Source: Janthinobacterium rivuli | Lineage (GTDB): Bacteria; Pseudomonadota; Gammaproteobacteria; Burkholderiales; Burkholderiaceae_D | Direction: 5' to 3' | DNA: 64,000 nt | Assembly (NCBI RefSeq): GCF_029690045.1 | Contig: NZ_CP121464.1 | Coordinates: 3,968,001 to 4,032,000 of the forward strand | Shown: positions 7,462-15,433 of the stretch, one piece after another | How positions within the stretch are numbered: the stretch's first letter is position 1 | Layout: each line of letters starts with the position of its first letter | Position numbers and translations under genes: made by a program | Notes under the pieces: generated by a model | The model's database searches: none | What the model was told of the DNA's origin: nothing | The model's input: only the letters and a program-made list of their open reading frames with translations

Positions 7462-8817
7462 TCAATGGATAATCAAACGCGACGCCAGGGGCGGCAGCGG
7501 CCTGCCGGACGGGCGGCCATGCCGCACGACATCGGCGCACAGCTCCGACGTGTCCAGCGTGCTGCGCAGGGCCCAGTGGCTCAGCAAACGTCCCAGCAGC
7601 TCGCTTTCGTCTTCCGGGCTCAAGGTGCCGCTGGCGCGCGCCTGGCCCAGCACGGCGAACACCAGGGTCGGCGTCGCCTGGTACATCTGCGCCGGCGCCA
7701 GGGTCCAGCTGCGAAACAGCTGCGCCAGCATGGCCGGCTGGCGTGTGTGCACGGCCATGGCCTCGACCAGCGAGCCGCCGCGCAATGCTGGCGGCCGGTG
7801 CTGCACCAGCAAGCCCACGAGGGCCGCCATGCTGGCCTGCAACTGTTCCAGCAGCCGCTGCCGGGCTGGCGGCAGACCCGTCAACGGGTAGTACGATAGC
7901 CACAGCTGTTCCAGGCGGTCCCACTGCGGGTGCGGATACAGGGCCCGTCCCATGGCGCAGCTCAGGCCCACCCGCAGCCATGGCACCGGGTGGGGATCGT
8001 CGATATTGAGGCGGAAGACAAACACGCGCGGCAGACTGACCACGCCGATCAGTCCCAGGGTGGCGGCCACGCCCACCCGCGCCAGCGACCAGAAATCGGC
8101 CACGATTTCGGATATCCACCGTTCCCACAGCTGCCACACGTGCACGGCACCGCTGCCGCCGTGCTGCATCGCTTGCAGCACGGGCCGCAAGGACGCCACC
8201 AGGTCCAGCAGCGCCGCGCCCTGGTGGCCCACCTCGTGCACCAGCGACGAGGCGATGCTGCTGCCGATCATGCGTTCGCGCGGCAGGCGGATGATGGCGA
8301 CGGGATTGTCGCCGCCGCCCGGCAGGCGCGTGCGTGCGCGGCGGATAGCCGCGCCCGGTCCCCGGTCCAGGTAGCAGATCACGGGCGGCGCCTGGTACAC
8401 ATTGCCGGGCAGCGCCAGCGCATCCGCGGCAACGATGTCCAGGCCAGCCAGCCACACGCCCGTCTTGTGCTCGCTGCGCTGCGTGATGACTTCGTTGAAC
8501 AGGTCGAACTGGGTCAGCGCGGCATTGAACTTCAGGCGCAGGAAGGTAAAGCGGCGCTGCGCCTCGGCGGCCGTGGCCATGCTGGCGCCGTCGGCGTGCT
8601 CGCGCCGCAACCACCACTGGAACTGGGCCACCATGCGCCGCAGTTCGCGCCGGCCCTGCACCAGCTGGCTTTCGATGGCCGACTGGGCGCTGGGCATCAG
8701 GGCGGCCGCCAGCACCGTCGGTTCGATCAGCGCGAACGGTTCCAGCCGCGCCAGCCGGGTCAGCAGCGAGCGTGCCTCCTGCGCCAGCATCCAGGCTGCG
8801 TAAGCGCCGATGGCCAT
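7462..8817 (-). CDS. Zincin-like protein with HExxH and ExxxD motifs
   Basis: The protein has 451 residues. The motif LVHEVGHQ puts H194, E195 and H198 in HExxH spacing, and SEIVADFW follows with E237-xxx-D241, which is the gluzincin pattern for the third zinc ligand. I therefore read it as a probable zinc metallopeptidase, although the family is not one I can name. A helical N-terminal part (residues 1-120) precedes the catalytic segment, and a hydrophobic stretch near 245-265 may pack the core or anchor to membrane. The chosen ATG at 8817 lies 4 bases after the stop of the preceding gene. Possible roles are processing of the three paralogous proteins or of a target; both are inference. Confidence 0.68.
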   Translation of the reverse strand: MAIGAYAAWMLAQEARSLLTRLARLEPFALIEPTVLAAALMPSAQSAIESQLVQGRRELRRMVAQFQWWLRREHADGASMATAAEAQRRFTFLRLKFNAALTQFDLFNEVITQRSEHKTGVWLAGLDIVAADALALPGNVYQAPPVICYLDRGPGAAIRRARTRLPGGGDNPVAIIRLPRERMIGSSIASSLVHEVGHQGAALLDLVASLRPVLQAMQHGGSGAVHVWQLWERWISEIVADFWSLARVGVAATLGLIGVVSLPRVFVFRLNIDDPHPVPWLRVGLSCAMGRALYPHPQWDRLEQLWLSYYPLTGLPPARQRLLEQLQASMAALVGLLVQHRPPALRGGSLVEAMAVHTRQPAMLAQLFRSWTLAPAQMYQATPTLVFAVLGQARASGTLSPEDESELLGRLLSHWALRSTLDTSELCADVVRHGRPSGRPLPPLASRLIIH

Positions 8818-8821
8818 GATG

Positions 8822-9547
8822 TCAGACGCCGTACAGGACGATTTTGTGGCCCTGGCGCGCCCAGCGTCCGCTGGACTGGCGCATGCCGCCCTGGCCGCGT
8901 CCGCCGCCCTGCGCCATGCCGCCCGCGCCAGCGCCGCTGCCGTTCTGCGTGGCGACCTGGCTGCCGGGGCGCCCCAGCAGGCCGGGCGCGAACTGGCGCG
9001 CCGCCGCGCTGGCGGCCGCCTGGGCGATGGCGCGCGGGTCGCCCGCACCGCGCGCCTGCGCGGCGCGGTTGACGGTATCGGCGGCCAGGCGCACGAACTG
9101 CTTGGCGCCTTCGAATTCGCGGTCCTCGTTTGACGACGCTTCCGCTTCCAGCCCCAGCGCGCCGCCGGCGGCCGAGGCCAGGCCGCTGCCGATCTTGGCG
9201 CCCAGCGGGCCGCCGAAATAGCCGCCGATGGCGCCGCCGGCCAGGGGAATGGCCTTCTTCGCCACACCCTTGAGCACGCCGCCGATGGCTTGTCCCACGG
9301 GCGACTTGATGATGCCGCCCGCCACCGACGCGGCCTTGCGCAGGAAATTGCCGAGAAACTGCTCCAGTTCGGCTTCATTGCTGACCGACAGCAGTTCATT
9401 CGCCAGTTCCATCTCCTCGGTCTCGGAAAACATGGCGTTCGCGCCGCCCTCGCCACTCCACTCGCCCTGGCCAAACTCGAACTGTTCCGCTTCAAAGCCG
9501 GACATCTCCTGCCCGTATTCCAGGGTCGTACGATCCAAGTCATGCAT
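8822..9547 (-). CDS. Glycine-zipper-like protein with C-terminal GRWxRxGxxIVLxG motif (paralogue 2 of 3)
   Basis: This is a paralogue of 2692-3342, with 241 residues. The N-terminus carries acidic-aromatic units (EAEQFEFGQGEW). An acidic helix follows (ETEEMELANELLS, AELEQFLGNFLRK). Then come a long Gly/Ala-rich hydrophobic region (AIPLAGGAIGGYFGGPLG and GSGLASAAGGALG) with GxxxG spacing, the segment DREFEGAKQFVRLA, a Gly-rich linker, and the ending GRWARQGHKIVLYG. GAGGAGC lies 5 bases before the ATG at 9547. It resembles membrane-inserting or bacteriocin-like sequences in its middle, but there is no leader or lipobox. It is followed 4 bases later by the zincin-like gene. Confidence 0.72.
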   Translation of the reverse strand: MHDLDRTTLEYGQEMSGFEAEQFEFGQGEWSGEGGANAMFSETEEMELANELLSVSNEAELEQFLGNFLRKAASVAGGIIKSPVGQAIGGVLKGVAKKAIPLAGGAIGGYFGGPLGAKIGSGLASAAGGALGLEAEASSNEDREFEGAKQFVRLAADTVNRAAQARGAGDPRAIAQAAASAAARQFAPGLLGRPGSQVATQNGSGAGAGGMAQGGGRGQGGMRQSSGRWARQGHKIVLYGV

Positions 9548-9610
9548 GATCAGCTCCTCAAAGTGATTACCTCGGTTGGGACTACCTTGCCGGACAGACT
9601 GGCCGTCCGG

Positions 9611-10177
9611 CTAACAATCGAGCACGACGATGTGCCCGCCCTCGCGGCGCCAGCGGCCAGCGTCCCGCCCCGGCGTTTGCGCCGCCTGCCTGAGCAAGCC
9701 TGGCGCCTCGCTGCGTGCCACTTGCAGCAAGGCCGTTTCCACCCGTGCCCCGGGCGCGCGCGTGCCCATGCCGCCGTCCTGCGCCAGCGCCGTGTTGACG
9801 GCATCGATCAGATGCACGACCTGGCGCGCCAGTTCGAATTCCTTGTCTTCCGGGCTGAGTCCTTCCAGTTCCATGCCGAAGATGCGGGCAGCGCGCCGCT
9901 TGAGCGCCTGCGGCGAACCGCCATGCAGGGGCAGCAAGGGCGCCACCACCTTGCCCAGCAACTGGCGCAGCGGGCCTTCCAGCGGCGTGCCGCGCACTTG
10001 CTGTCCCGCCGCCGTGGCGTCCAGCTGGCGCGCCAGGAAAGCATCAAACTGGGCCGGCGCCTGCAATTCCAGCAATTGCGCCGCCAGTGCCAGTTCATCT
10101 TCCTGCTGCAAAGGCAGCACGCCCGGCGCTTCAGGCAATTCCATTTCGGGACGATAGGCGAGCAGGCGGCTGGTCAT
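9611..10177 (-). CDS. Protein of the GRWxRxG family (paralogue 1 of 3), first gene of cluster
   Basis: This is the most diverged of the three paralogues, with 188 residues. It shares the acidic helix (QQEDELALAAQLLELQ), the central KEFELARQVVHLID segment and the ending GRWRREGGHIVVLD. The glycine-zipper region is replaced by a proline- and leucine-rich stretch (KVVAPLLPLHGGSP), so it probably cannot insert in membranes the way the other two might. I used the ATG at 10177, preceded by GGAG; the frame is open further upstream to 10333 without a better start. It opens the minus-strand cluster and faces the DUF1800 gene across a 412-base AT-richer gap. The function is unknown. Confidence 0.68.
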   Translation of the reverse strand: MTSRLLAYRPEMELPEAPGVLPLQQEDELALAAQLLELQAPAQFDAFLARQLDATAAGQQVRGTPLEGPLRQLLGKVVAPLLPLHGGSPQALKRRAARIFGMELEGLSPEDKEFELARQVVHLIDAVNTALAQDGGMGTRAPGARVETALLQVARSEAPGLLRQAAQTPGRDAGRWRREGGHIVVLDC

Positions 10178-10589
10178 GACAGGCTCCGGTGAAAGATGGG
10201 CGAGTAAGCCATGCCTCCCTGTTGCAAGGGCCATGCCAGTCAGGCGCAGGGGAAAAAAGAGACAGGACGGCGAACGGCGTTTCGCCGATAGCGTAAAAAC
10301 CATGGTTTCCGGCGAAGCGGGTTTCGTTGTCAAGATGAGCTTTTGAACAAGCTTAATTGGCAGGAATGGTTACGTCGCCTATCCGCCACAGTGCTTGTTC
10401 CAGACAAAAAATATTTTTCATTTTCAAAAAACAAACTTCGCGCTACATCTTCAAACACACCTTCATTGCCACGCCAAATGGTCGCAAAAATAAACGTGGC
10501 CAACACGTAAATAGTTAATTGGAAACAGGATTTTAGTAGGCAAGCCCTACAATTAACGGGCCAGAATTTGATTGCCTGAAAGAAACTAA
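10178..10589. other. Intergenic region between divergent operons
   Basis: No gene is convincing here. Bases 10340-10560 are clearly AT-richer than the surroundings (A-runs around 10405-10440), which fits promoters for both the minus-strand cluster and the plus-strand DUF1800 operon. I could not identify a convincing sigma-54 element or a known operator. Confidence 0.5.
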
Positions 10590-12392
10590 ATGATAGACCC
10601 TACTTTGCGCCGTTTATTGGCCATCACCCTACTCAGCCTGCTAGCCGCCTGCGGCGGTGGCGGCGACAGCAAGACCGGCGCCACCCAGAACCCGGACATC
10701 TCGGCCGTGCCACCGGGGACCACCGCCCCCGGCGATCCGGCAGCCCCCGGCACCAAGCCCGGCGAGACCATTCCGCCGCCGCCCCTGACCACGCCACCGG
10801 CCGGCCAGACGGCCACGTTCACGCGCCCGGCAGCGTCGCGCTTCCTGGGCCGCGCCACGTTCGGGCCGGACATGGCGGCCATCGATGCCCTGGCCGCCAG
10901 CGACAGCGACGCCTGGTTCCGCGCGCAGTTTTCCAAGCCGCAAACCTTGCACCGTAAATATATCGACGCCAAGTATCCCGTCGCGGGCGCGGCGGCCACC
11001 CAGGCCGTGCCGAACGACTTTTATGAATCGTTCTGGCAGCAAGCCGTGCGCGGCGACGATCAGTTGCGCCAGCGCGTGACCTTTGCCCTGTCGGAAATAT
11101 TTGTCATCTCAACGCAAAACGAGGCCGTGTGGCCGCAAACGCGGGGCGTCGCCAGCTATTACGATATGCTGGGGCAACATGCGTTCGGCAACTTTCGCAC
11201 CCTGCTGCAGGGCGTGGCCACGCATCCGATGATGGGGCTGTACCTGTCGCACCTGCGCAACCAGAAGGAATCGGCCACGCGCACGCCCGACGAAAATTTC
11301 GCCCGCGAAGTGATGCAGTTATTTACCATCGGCCTGTACCAGCTGAATGCCGATGGTTCATTGAAAATGTCCGGCGGCAAACCCATCGACACCTACACGC
11401 GCGACGATGTGAGCGGCCTGGCGAAAGTGTTTACGGGCTGGAGCTGGGCCGGGCCGGACCAGGGCGCGAACCGCTTCTTTGGCAGCGTGGCCGATCCGGA
11501 CCGCGACTGGAAGCCGATGCAGAACTATGCGGCGTACCACTCGACCAGCGAAAAACGCTTTCTGGGCGTCAGCGCGGCGGGCGCCGCCGGCGGCGAAGCG
11601 GACATGGCCCTGGCCCTCGACACCCTGTTCAACCATCCGAATGCGGGTCCCTTCTTTGGCCGCCAGCTGATCCAGCGCTTAGTGACCAGCAACCCCAGCC
11701 CGGCCTATGTGGGCAGGGTCGCGGCCGCCTTCGCCAACAATGGTTCTGGCGTGCGCGGCGACATGCAGGCCGTGATCCGCGCCGTGCTGCTCGATCCCGA
11801 CGCGCTGGCGCCAGCCGGCAGCAGCCTGCGCACGGGCAAGCTGCGCGAACCGCTGGTGCGTCTGGGCAACTGGATGCGCGCATTCCACGCCAAGGATGCC
11901 GCCTTGCAGTACCGCATCTATTACCTCAGCGATCCGCTGTCGGGACTGGGCCAGAATCCCATGAACGCGCCCTCCGTCTTCAATTATTTCCGTCCGTCCT
12001 ACGTGCCGCCCAATTCGGCGCTGGCGACGGCGGGCCTGGTGGCGCCGGAAATGCAGATCACGTCGGAGCCGTCTGTCACCGGCTACCTGAACTTCATGCA
12101 GGACGCCATCAGCGGCGGCGTGGCGGAAAACAGCGCCGTTAAGGGCGACTACTCGGCCGAACTGGCGCTGGCCGAGCAGCCGGCCGCCTTGCTGGACCGG
12201 GTCAACTTGCTATTAATGTCCGGCAATATGTCATCCCGGCTGCGCACCAGGATCCTGTCGGCCGTCACGAGCATCGCGATTCCCGCCGCCAACGGCAGCA
12301 ATGCCGCGCAAGTGACGAAGGCGAAATCCAACCGCGTGTACCTGGCCATTTTCCTGGCCATGGCCTCGCCTGAATACCTGGTTCAAAAATAA
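10590..12392 (+). CDS. DUF1800 domain-containing lipoprotein
   Basis: This is a 600-residue exported protein. The N-terminus has a lipoprotein signal with lipobox LLAAC at Cys21, followed by a Gly/Pro/Thr-rich linker to about residue 75. The remainder is the DUF1800 domain: the segment ASRFLGRATFGP near its start, FYESFWQQAVRGDDQLRQR, and ENFAREVMQLFTIGLY are typical of the family. DUF1800 genes are almost always followed by DUF1501 genes, as here (9 bases downstream), so the two products probably act together in the envelope; the biochemical activity is not established. The ATG at 10590 has only a weak Shine-Dalgarno sequence. Confidence 0.88.
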   Translation: MIDPTLRRLLAITLLSLLAACGGGGDSKTGATQNPDISAVPPGTTAPGDPAAPGTKPGETIPPPPLTTPPAGQTATFTRPAASRFLGRATFGPDMAAIDALAASDSDAWFRAQFSKPQTLHRKYIDAKYPVAGAAATQAVPNDFYESFWQQAVRGDDQLRQRVTFALSEIFVISTQNEAVWPQTRGVASYYDMLGQHAFGNFRTLLQGVATHPMMGLYLSHLRNQKESATRTPDENFAREVMQLFTIGLYQLNADGSLKMSGGKPIDTYTRDDVSGLAKVFTGWSWAGPDQGANRFFGSVADPDRDWKPMQNYAAYHSTSEKRFLGVSAAGAAGGEADMALALDTLFNHPNAGPFFGRQLIQRLVTSNPSPAYVGRVAAAFANNGSGVRGDMQAVIRAVLLDPDALAPAGSSLRTGKLREPLVRLGNWMRAFHAKDAALQYRIYYLSDPLSGLGQNPMNAPSVFNYFRPSYVPPNSALATAGLVAPEMQITSEPSVTGYLNFMQDAISGGVAENSAVKGDYSAELALAEQPAALLDRVNLLLMSGNMSSRLRTRILSAVTSIAIPAANGSNAAQVTKAKSNRVYLAIFLAMASPEYLVQK

Positions 12393-12401
12393 GGAAGCTG
12401 C

Positions 12402-13847
12402 ATGACTACCCCTACTCACTTCTCGCGCCGCCGCTTCCTCGGCTCCATGCTGGGCCTGGCAGGCAGCACGGCCGCGCCCTTCGCCCTCAACCTGGCCGCC
12501 ATGGGGCAGGCTGCGGCCCAGTCCGCCGACGACTACAAGGCCCTCGTCTGCCTGTTCATGAACGGCGGCAACGATACCTTCAACACGGTGCTGGCCACCG
12601 ACACGCCTTCATGGAGTGAATATGTGCGCCTGCGCAACACGGGCAGCAACGATTCGATCCACCTGCCCGGCGTCGGCGAAACGGGCGGCGTGCTGCCGAT
12701 CACACCCGCCACGGCGCAGGCCGGCCGCAGCTTTGCCCTGCATCCCGCCCTCGCTCCCGTGAAAGACCTGTTCGACGGCGGCCGCGCCGCCATCGTTGCC
12801 AATGTCGGCACCCTGATCCAGCCCGTGACCCTGGCGCAATACAAGGCGGGCAATGTGGCGCTGCCGCCGAAACTGTTTTCGCATAACGACCAGCAATCGA
12901 CGTGGCAATCGGGCTTGCCGGAAGGCGCCAGCATCGGCTGGGGCGGACGCCTGGGCGACCTGCTGGGCGCCGGCAACGCAAATGCGACGTTTACCGCCAT
13001 CTCGGCCGCGTCAAACGCGCTCTTCCTCAGCGGGCGCCAGGTGCGCCAGTTCCAGGTGGGCCGGGCGGGCGCCGTGCCGATCCGCAATATCGGCGGCGGC
13101 TACCTGTTCGACACCACCGAGGGTGAAACCGCCTTGCGCGACATCATCAGCACGGCGGGCGACGACATGATGGAGCAGGAACACGTGGCCACGGTGCAGC
13201 GCGCCATTTCCAGCCAGAGCGTGCTGAGCGGCGCCATGCTGGCTGCCGGCGCGGGCGGCGTGCCCAATCCGCCGCCCTATATCAACCCGAACACGGGCGC
13301 GTCCAGCGTCAACCAGCTGGCCGTGCAATTGCAGACGGTGGCGCGCATCATCGGCGGGCGCGGCCCCCTCGGAGCGAAACGGCAAGTGTTTTATGTGACA
13401 CTGGGCAGTTTCGACACGCATGACCGCCAGAAGGAGCTGCATGGCGACCTGATGGCGCGCCTGGCGCACGCGCTCGCGTATTTCGACGCGACCCTGGCGG
13501 CCCTGCAAGGTGCCGACGTGCGGCGCCAGGTGACGACGTTTACGGCCTCGGACTTCGGCCGCACCTTCAGCAGCAATGGCGACGGCACGGATCACGGCTG
13601 GGGCGCGCACCACTTTGTCGTGGGCGGCGCCGTGAAAGGCCGCGACATCTACGGCGCCTTCCCCACCACGGGCCTGGGCCATGAGCTGGACGTCGGCTCC
13701 GGCGCCCTGCTGCCGACCACTTCCGTCGACCAGTACGGCGCCACCCTGGCCAAGTGGTTCGGCGTGGCCGACAGCCAGCTGGCCGAGGTGTTCCCGAACA
13801 TCGGCAACTTCAGCCGGCGCGACCTGGGATTCATGACGGCAACTTAA
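12402..13847 (+). CDS. DUF1501 domain-containing protein, Tat-exported
   Basis: This 481-residue protein has a twin-arginine signal (SRRRFLGSMLGLAG) with cleavage likely after AAAQS near residue 40. The DUF1501 family belongs to the alkaline-phosphatase/sulfatase-like superfamily: LVCLFMNGGNDTFNTV near the start, FYVTLGSFDTHDRQ in the middle and DFGRTFSSNGDGTDHGWG near the end supply the metal-ligand-like Asp and His positions. The ATG at 12402 is preceded by AAGGAAG. It forms a two-gene unit with the DUF1800 gene and ends with a 4-base overlap against the convergent dioxygenase-like gene. The substrate is unknown. Confidence 0.88.
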   Translation: MTTPTHFSRRRFLGSMLGLAGSTAAPFALNLAAMGQAAAQSADDYKALVCLFMNGGNDTFNTVLATDTPSWSEYVRLRNTGSNDSIHLPGVGETGGVLPITPATAQAGRSFALHPALAPVKDLFDGGRAAIVANVGTLIQPVTLAQYKAGNVALPPKLFSHNDQQSTWQSGLPEGASIGWGGRLGDLLGAGNANATFTAISAASNALFLSGRQVRQFQVGRAGAVPIRNIGGGYLFDTTEGETALRDIISTAGDDMMEQEHVATVQRAISSQSVLSGAMLAAGAGGVPNPPPYINPNTGASSVNQLAVQLQTVARIIGGRGPLGAKRQVFYVTLGSFDTHDRQKELHGDLMARLAHALAYFDATLAALQGADVRRQVTTFTASDFGRTFSSNGDGTDHGWGAHHFVVGGAVKGRDIYGAFPTTGLGHELDVGSGALLPTTSVDQYGATLAKWFGVADSQLAEVFPNIGNFSRRDLGFMTAT

Positions 13848-14680
13848 CTGTACACGGCGATGGTCAGGGTGGCGACATAGCCATCCGTGGCATTGCCCGT
13901 CACCGTGGCCATCTGCAAGCTGGTGCCGTCGCCAAAGACATTGTCGGTGGCATAGCTGATCTGCGCCAGGTTGCGCACGCTGGCCGTGTAGCCGCTGGCC
14001 GTGTAGGCCTCGTTCAAGGTTGCCATCGAGAAAGTGAACTGCGACGTCTTGATGCGGTTCGAGGCAGAGGCCGCCTTGGCCAGGCTGGGATAGACCTCAA
14101 AGTGCACGTGCGGCATGCGCCCGGCGTAGCAGCCGGGAAAGATGGTCGTAAAGCTGACGTTGCCGGTGCGGTCCGTTTCCTGCACGCCGCGCAAGTAATT
14201 TTGCGCCGTCACGCCGCTCGAATACAGCGAATACAAGCCGTCGCGGTCGCAATGCCACAGATAGACGGCGTAGCCGGCCAGGCTGGCGCAGCCGCCGCTG
14301 GCGTTAAGCAACTGCAAATGGATGGTCAAGGGCACGCCCGCCGCCACGCCGGTGGCGCCATTGAAACTGGCGCGGATATCGCTGCGTACGACGCCCGTCT
14401 GGTTCAGCACATTGATGATGCTGCCGCCATGCGTGTTCGTGCCATCGGCAGGATACGGCCCGCCCGTCTCCTCGGGTATCACTGTGCAGGCGCCCGTGGC
14501 CGGCACTGTGACGGTGCCGCTGCTGACCGCCGTGGCGCCGGCGTCCGAACCGCCGCCACAGCCGATCAAAGGCAAGGTGGCGGCGCCGGCCAGCAGCCAG
14601 CGCAGCACTTGCCGCCGCTCAGCCGCCTGTCGCCGCATCATTTCGAGGTCGGATGCCAGACCGTGATCATGTAATTCCAT
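13844..14680 (-). CDS. Secreted intradiol ring-cleavage dioxygenase-like protein
   Basis: The protein has 278 residues and resembles the beta-fold of protocatechuate 3,4-dioxygenase. The signal region ERRQVLRWLLAGAATLPLIGC combines a twin-arginine look with a lipobox, so it may be a Tat-exported lipoprotein. Fe(III) ligand positions seem present: Tyr in YAVYLWHCDRDGLYS, Tyr in FPGCYAGRMPHVHFEVY and the two His of that same block. I chose the ATG at 14680 because GGAG stands just upstream; an ATG at 14734 would add 18 residues. Exported members of this family exist in many soil bacteria and their substrates are mostly unknown. It is convergent with the DUF1501 gene. Confidence 0.82.
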   Translation of the reverse strand: MELHDHGLASDLEMMRRQAAERRQVLRWLLAGAATLPLIGCGGGSDAGATAVSSGTVTVPATGACTVIPEETGGPYPADGTNTHGGSIINVLNQTGVVRSDIRASFNGATGVAAGVPLTIHLQLLNASGGCASLAGYAVYLWHCDRDGLYSLYSSGVTAQNYLRGVQETDRTGNVSFTTIFPGCYAGRMPHVHFEVYPSLAKAASASNRIKTSQFTFSMATLNEAYTASGYTASVRNLAQISYATDNVFGDGTSLQMATVTGNATDGYVATLTIAVYS

Positions 14681-14811
14681 ACGTACTCCATCAAGTGGGG
14701 CAAGCCCGCCAGGGCGGGGTTCAGGCTGGCGCACAGGTACAAAGCCTGCGTGGTCCGTCGCGAGAGCGCCTGGATGCGCATGCTGGCTCTCCCTGTGGTC
14801 GCGCCGGCCGC

Positions 14812-15240
14812 TTACTCGGGGCGCTCTAGCCGACGCGGGCCCTGGCGGCCGTCGCTCCGCTGCTGCGCCTGCTGGCGCTGTTCCGGCGTCAGCACGGCCA
14901 GCAATTGCTGCTCGAGGCGCGCCTGCTGCAAGCTGATCTGCGCCATGGCTTGCGCCGCCGTGCTGGCCAGCGCGCTGGCTTTTGCATCGTCGTAGGCGCT
15001 GGACCCGGCCAGCGCACGCAACTGTTCATGGGCCTTGAAGGCGATCTTTTCCTGTTCCCGCAGCAAGGGCGCATGGGCATAGGTGGCGGCGAAAATCTTG
15101 TCCTGCTGCGCTTCGTTCAGCTCGATGCCATGCAGAAACGGCGGCAAGACTGGCGGCGGCCCTGGCTGGGCCAGAGCCAACAGCGGCATGCTGCAAGCGG
15201 ACAGCAGCAACAAAGAGACGACGATACTCAGGTATTTCAT
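14812..15240 (-). CDS. Spy/CpxP-family periplasmic protein
   Basis: This 142-residue protein has an N-terminal signal peptide (MKYLSIVVSLLLLSAC...LALAQ) and a helical, Gln/Ala-rich mature part with two family-type repeats: IELNEAQQDKI near residue 40 and LTPEQRQQA near residue 118 (LTxxQ motifs). In Spy and CpxP these helices build a cradle that binds unfolded periplasmic proteins or the CpxA sensor. The Cys in LLLSACSM could serve as a lipobox, so a lipoprotein form is possible. It is divergent from the CpxR-like/CpxA-like genes across an array of GTAAA boxes, which points to control by that two-component system. AAAGGA precedes the ATG. Confidence 0.82.
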   Translation of the reverse strand: MKYLSIVVSLLLLSACSMPLLALAQPGPPPVLPPFLHGIELNEAQQDKIFAATYAHAPLLREQEKIAFKAHEQLRALAGSSAYDDAKASALASTAAQAMAQISLQQARLEQQLLAVLTPEQRQQAQQRSDGRQGPRRLERPE

Positions 15241-15288
15241 CGGGATTTCCTTTCGTGGCGATCAACCCTGATTGTCGGCGTCTGGCGT

Positions 15289-15368
15289 GTAAAGCAACGT
15301 CAAGGCGACGTAAAAGCGCGTAAAGGAAGCGCCGGAAATGTAAGCGAACGTATGTAAAAGCGGGTAAA
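15289..15368. promoter_or_regulatory. Array of CpxR-type boxes between spy-like gene and cpxRA-like operon
   Basis: Two perfect GTAAA-N5-GTAAA sites lie at 15310-15324 and 15354-15368, and a near match (GTAAA-N5-GTCAA) at 15289-15303. A weaker GTAAG/GTATG pair lies at 15340-15354. GTAAA-N5-GTAAA is the published CpxR consensus in enterobacteria. The array covers most of the 193-base divergent promoter region, consistent with autoregulation and with control of the Spy/CpxP-like gene. Binding itself is inferred. Confidence 0.75.
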
Positions 15369-15433
15369 ACCGCCGTGAACGGTCCCCTTTGGCTGCTATC
15401 ATCGGGCGATATTCACCCGAAAAAAGCACAGGC

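Noticed and set aside
8818..9543. In-frame extension of the zincin-like gene upstream of 8817, adding about 240 residues
   Set aside because: It reads the paralogue 2 gene in another frame and encodes an Arg/Ala/Trp-rich sequence; the start at 8817 fits the gene spacing.
10340..10560. Possible sigma-54 promoter (TTGGCA around 10356) before the DUF1800 gene
   Set aside because: No matching -12 element (TGC) is found at the correct spacing.
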